Source of the DNA: Aquificota bacterium | GTDB taxonomy: Bacteria; Thermosulfidibacterota; Thermosulfidibacteria; Thermosulfidibacterales; B14-G1 | Length of the DNA stretch: 7,602 bases | Reading direction: 5' to 3' | Assembly: GCA_003648675.1 (NCBI GenBank) | Contig: QMPS01000031.1 | Coordinates: 1 to 7,602 of the forward strand | Part shown: piece after piece, positions 5,709-7,602 of the stretch | Layout: each line of letters starts with the position of its first letter | How positions within the stretch are numbered: the first letter of the stretch is position 1 | Notes under the pieces: generated by a model | Seen by the model: only the letters and a program-made list of their open reading frames with translations | The model's database searches: none | What the model was told of the DNA's origin: nothing | Made by a program: the position numbers and the translations under genes

Positions 5709-6164
5709 TCAGTACTTCAGCAGTTCTTTATTCTCTTCAACGAGCTCTTTATAAACTTCATATGCTGTATTATCCAGGAACTTCTGTCCTTTGGGTGTAA
5801 TAACCCTCCCCCTTTTTTCCACTGTGGCTATAAAGCCCGCCTTTTCCAGGTCCTGCATTATCCTTCTAACAATGGCTCCGCCACCAGCCCTCGCGTGGTA
5901 TGGTTTTGACCCTCTATCGCGTTTCCCAGAGTATTCTGCCCGTAGCCGTGCTATGCCTATAGGCCCTCCAACATAGACCTTTCTAAGAACTGAAGCCATC
6001 CGGTAATACCACCAGTCTTTATTGATAGGAGCTCTCTGCTTATGTACCGCCGTTTTCACAAACTTTGACCACTCCGGAGGTGGTGGTATCTCATCCATCT
6101 CTTGAAGCTTCTTTGCTGCTCTTTCTATCAGCCTTCCCGGCGGGACGTCGTACACGTTTACCAT
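5709..6164 (-). CDS. rps19e: Small-subunit ribosomal protein S19e
   Basis: This encodes a 151-residue protein of the small ribosomal subunit found in archaea and eukaryotes but not bacteria. In eukaryotes S19 is needed for late 18S rRNA maturation. The family signature is complete: V-Y-D-V-P-P (residues 4-9), D-W-W-Y-Y-R-M-A-S-V-L-R-K-V-Y (50-64), G-P-I-G-I-A-R-L-R-A-E-Y-S-G (67-80), and G-S-K-P-Y-H-A-R-A-G-G-G (85-96). A winged-helix-like C-terminal part has R-G-R-V-I-T-P-K-G-Q-K-F-L (118-130). The ATG has GGGGGAG seven bases upstream. It is the first gene of the translation operon, downstream of a good BRE/TATA element in the divergent region with taw2. Confidence 0.97.
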   Translation of the reverse strand: MVNVYDVPPGRLIERAAKKLQEMDEIPPPPEWSKFVKTAVHKQRAPINKDWWYYRMASVLRKVYVGGPIGIARLRAEYSGKRDRGSKPYHARAGGGAIVRRIMQDLEKAGFIATVEKRGRVITPKGQKFLDNTAYEVYKELVEENKELLKY

Positions 6165-6240
6165 CTCGCTGCTCCCCCGTTTTTCATTCGATCTGGATGC
6201 TGTATACTACGAGGTGCGGTGGCCCATAGGCAGGTTCTCA

Positions 6241-6254
6241 ATATAAAGTTTTCG
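6241..6254 (-). promoter_or_regulatory. BRE/TATA promoter of the rps19e operon
   Basis: On the minus strand the sequence reads CGAAAACTTTATAT, a close match to the archaeal arrangement of a purine-rich BRE before a TTTATAT box. It lies about 77 bases upstream of the rps19e ATG and predicts a leader of roughly 50 bases. The core also contains TATAAA on the plus strand. The BRE-like CGAAAA lies on the side that directs transcription towards rps19e. Confidence 0.65.
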
Positions 6255-6289
6255 TAATAGTGTGGCCAGCAGAACACTTCGGCTACGTC

Positions 6290-6299
6290 AATTTTTTTA
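6290..6299 (+). promoter_or_regulatory. Weak TATA-like element for taw2
   Basis: The AT-rich run AATTTTTTTA lies about 26-30 bases upstream of the taw2 ATG at 6322. That spacing would give a leaderless transcript. No Shine-Dalgarno sequence precedes this ATG, which fits leaderless translation. The match to a TATA box is poor. The TATAAA at 6242-6247 is an alternative if the transcript has a leader. Confidence 0.3.
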
Positions 6300-6321
6300 G
6301 CCTCGGTATAATCATCCTTCT

Positions 6322-7284
6322 ATGGGACCGACGATGTCAGGGGGATGGAAAAGTTGTCCCAAGCCCCCAAAGAAGAGACGAAGAACCCCTTACGATGAAA
6401 TAGTGGAGTTGTGTAATCTTCCCCCTGAAATCAAAGAACTCTTGCCAAGGCGATGGGAGAGATACGGAGACGTTGTAATCCTCAAGCTCCCCAAAGAGCT
6501 CACCAGTTACGAGAGGGAGGTTGGAAGGCTCTACGCGGAAGTTCTGGGGGCAAACCTTGTATTGGTAGACGAGGGGGGGGTTAGGGGTCTGACAAGGTGC
6601 CCTGTGGTCAGGGTTATATATGGGGAGGAAAGCGAGGCTTTTCACAAAGAGAACAGGCTGATCTACAATTTCGACCCCATAAGGATAATGTTCTCAAGCG
6701 GGAACATAGACGAGAGGATATACGTTGCTGAGCTCCTGAAAGGATCGGGAGATAGGAGATGGGTGGTTTGGGACCTCTTCGCAGGCATAGGTTACTTCTC
6801 CCTTCCGGCGGGGAGGGAGGTGAAGGGAGGGGCGGTGGTATCCGTAGAGATCAACCCCCTAGCCTATTATTACCTCATAAAGAACCTGGTGTTTAACGAG
6901 ATAACTGATAGGACAATTCCTGTACTCGGTGACAACAGCAAAGTAATCGTCCCGGGCACAGCAGATCTAACAATCTCTGGTTATTTTGTGGAGGAGGGGT
7001 GGGAAGAGCATGTCGCGAGGGTGTGTTCGCTCCTTAAACCAGAGGGGGGATTGATCCTCTATCACTTTCTGGCAAAAAAGAAGGAGCTGGAGTTGAGGCT
7101 CGCGATGCTCCTTAAAAGATTCTCCAGAGAGCTTCTAAATAGAAACCTTGATGTGGCGGAGCATCGCTGCCGGAGGGTGAAATCCTATGCCCCTCTGGTC
7201 TATCATTACGTGTTGGAGGTCCTGGCACGTCCCACCAAGGGGCAGAAGCCCTCTGGGGAGGACTGGGCCAGCCTGTACAAATAA
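6322..7284 (+). CDS. taw2: tRNA wybutosine-synthesizing protein 2 (Taw2/aTYW2)
   Basis: This encodes a 320-residue member of the Trm5/TYW2 family. Taw2 transfers the 3-amino-3-carboxypropyl group of S-adenosylmethionine to C7 of 4-demethylwyosine at position 37 of tRNA-Phe. Visible elements are L-P-R-R-W-E-R-Y-G-D (residues 41-50), Y-A-E-V-L-G-A (71-77), F-D-P-I-R-I-M-F-S-S-G-N-I-D-E-R (117-132), and the SAM-binding motif D-L-F-A-G-I-G-Y-F-S-L-P (151-162). The ribose-binding acidic residue is E176 in V-V-S-V-E-I-N-P. Where Trm5 methyltransferases have an N-(L/P)-P motif, this protein has I-S-G-Y-F (218-222), which resembles the M-G-Y of Taw2. The ending Y-A-P-L-V-Y-H-Y-V-L-E-V also fits. The first 20 residues are basic and poorly typical; the ATG at 6334 is an alternative start. 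It is transcribed divergently from rps19e. Confidence 0.88.
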   Translation: MGPTMSGGWKSCPKPPKKRRRTPYDEIVELCNLPPEIKELLPRRWERYGDVVILKLPKELTSYEREVGRLYAEVLGANLVLVDEGGVRGLTRCPVVRVIYGEESEAFHKENRLIYNFDPIRIMFSSGNIDERIYVAELLKGSGDRRWVVWDLFAGIGYFSLPAGREVKGGAVVSVEINPLAYYYLIKNLVFNEITDRTIPVLGDNSKVIVPGTADLTISGYFVEEGWEEHVARVCSLLKPEGGLILYHFLAKKKELELRLAMLLKRFSRELLNRNLDVAEHRCRRVKSYAPLVYHYVLEVLARPTKGQKPSGEDWASLYK

Positions 7285-7287
7285 AAA

Positions 7288-7295
7288 TTTATATA
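7288..7295 (+). promoter_or_regulatory. TATA box for the exported-protein gene
   Basis: TTTATATA begins three bases after the taw2 stop codon and is preceded by A-rich sequence that could act as BRE. It lies about 73-80 bases upstream of the ATG at 7368 and predicts a leader of about 50 bases. It is the best-matching TATA element in the window. Its presence argues that the downstream gene is not simply co-transcribed with taw2. Confidence 0.6.
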
Positions 7296-7354
7296 CCATT
7301 ACCTCTTATATTCCATCCGTTATTTTAGGGCCGAGTTTTGCAGATTCCTGGATA

Positions 7355-7361
7355 GAGGTGA
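7355..7361 (+). promoter_or_regulatory. Strong ribosome binding site GAGGTGA
   Basis: GAGGTGA is a perfect match to the archaeal Shine-Dalgarno core and lies six bases before the ATG at 7368. It decides the start of a gene that is cut off by the right edge. Confidence 0.8.
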
Positions 7362-7367
7362 CAACAC

Positions 7368-7602
7368 ATGTGCCTTTTAAAAAGAACCGCAAGGAGCTGG
7401 TATAGTGGATTTATGGCCTTCATTCTGGTGGGCCTGCTGATTGTCCCTGCGGGTGCGGTCTACGCACTTTCACCCCGGGAGCGTTCAGAGAATGTTCTAG
7501 GGGAAGCGACGGATGGGGCGGAAGAAGGTTCAAGAGAGGTGATAGGCCAAAATTCGGTGAGGGAGGACCTCAGGTTTGTCAGCGGGGACTACGACCTTTC
7601 AA
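7368..7602 (+). CDS. Exported protein of unknown function, N-terminal part
   Basis: This frame starts with ATG and is open for 78 codons to the right edge. The N-terminus looks like a Sec signal peptide: basic residues (K5, R6, R9), a hydrophobic core F-M-A-F-I-L-V-G-L-L-I-V (about residues 15-26), then P-A-G-A-V-Y-A with probable cleavage after A33 (A-V-Y-A, next residue L). A signal anchor is also possible. After it comes a hydrophilic stretch rich in Glu, Gly and Ser (S-P-R-E-R-S-E-N... up to about residue 60), then V-R-E-D-L-R-F-V-S-G-D-Y-D-L-S. I recognise no family in the visible part. The perfect ribosome binding site and TATA box upstream support a real, independently expressed gene for a secreted or surface protein. 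Confidence 0.8.
   Translation, partial: MCLLKRTARSWYSGFMAFILVGLLIVPAGAVYALSPRERSENVLGEATDGAEEGSREVIGQNSVREDLRFVSGDYDLS

Noticed and set aside
6207..6227. Short upstream open frame (ATG, five more codons, TAG) before rps19e
   Set aside because: The predicted start site, about 25 bases from the TATA box, lies downstream of this ATG, and there is no ribosome binding site. It is probably not transcribed as a leader peptide.
6165..6321. Possible small RNA gene (C/D box or similar) in the divergent gap
   Set aside because: No paired C (RTGATGA) and D (CTGA) boxes or stable hairpin could be found on either strand. The gap is explained by the two promoters and the rps19e leader.
6573..6580. Run of eight G residues in taw2 as a possible frameshift site
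   Set aside because: The same frame carries conserved Taw2 motifs both before (L-P-R-R-W, Y-A-E-V-L-G) and after (SAM motif, C-terminal block) the run. The gene reads through intact.

Overview
This is an archaeal window, most likely from a euryarchaeon. The evidence is the gene content: eukaryote-type ribosomal proteins S19e, L31e and L39e, aIF6, a PDCD5-family protein, the archaeal wybutosine enzyme Taw2, and archaeal-type ValRS. Promoters look like BRE/TATA elements, and the ribosome binding sites are strong (GGAGGTGA-like). Genes are packed tightly, with several 4-base stop/start overlaps. I cannot assign a lineage below this level.

Layout, left to right. (1) Positions 1-1323, minus strand: part of a multisubunit Na+/H+ antiporter (Mrp/Mnh) operon, transcribed in the order mnhE, mnhF, mnhG, then a truncated MbhD-like (DUF4040) subunit that runs off the left edge. 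All three junctions overlap by 4 bases. (2) Positions 1324-1477: a regulatory gap with a TATA-like element and two abutting inverted repeats, the most distinctive non-coding structure here. (3) Positions 1478-4147, minus strand: valyl-tRNA synthetase. (4) Positions 4148-4217: a hairpin plus T7 tract that looks like an intrinsic terminator for the operon upstream. (5) Positions 4211-6164, minus strand: a conserved translation operon in the order rps19e, PDCD5-family gene, rpl39e, rpl31e, eif6. The 51-codon rpl39e gene is easily missed. (6) Positions 6165-6321: a divergent promoter region. (7) Positions 6322-7284, plus strand: taw2, which acts on position 37 of tRNA-Phe. (8) Positions 7285-7602, plus strand: a promoter and the first 78 codons of an unrecognised exported protein that runs off the right edge.

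Functionally, the middle of the window is translation machinery: ribosomal proteins, a ribosome anti-association factor, a tRNA synthetase and a tRNA-modifying enzyme. It is flanked by ion-transport genes on the left and a secreted or surface protein on the right. No RNA gene, CRISPR array, insertion sequence or phage feature was seen. I found no convincing undescribed multi-gene system. The items most worth following up are the operator-like inverted repeats before the mnh operon, the divergent KMSKS loop of ValRS, the shortened eif6 operon ending in a hairpin, and the unknown exported protein.
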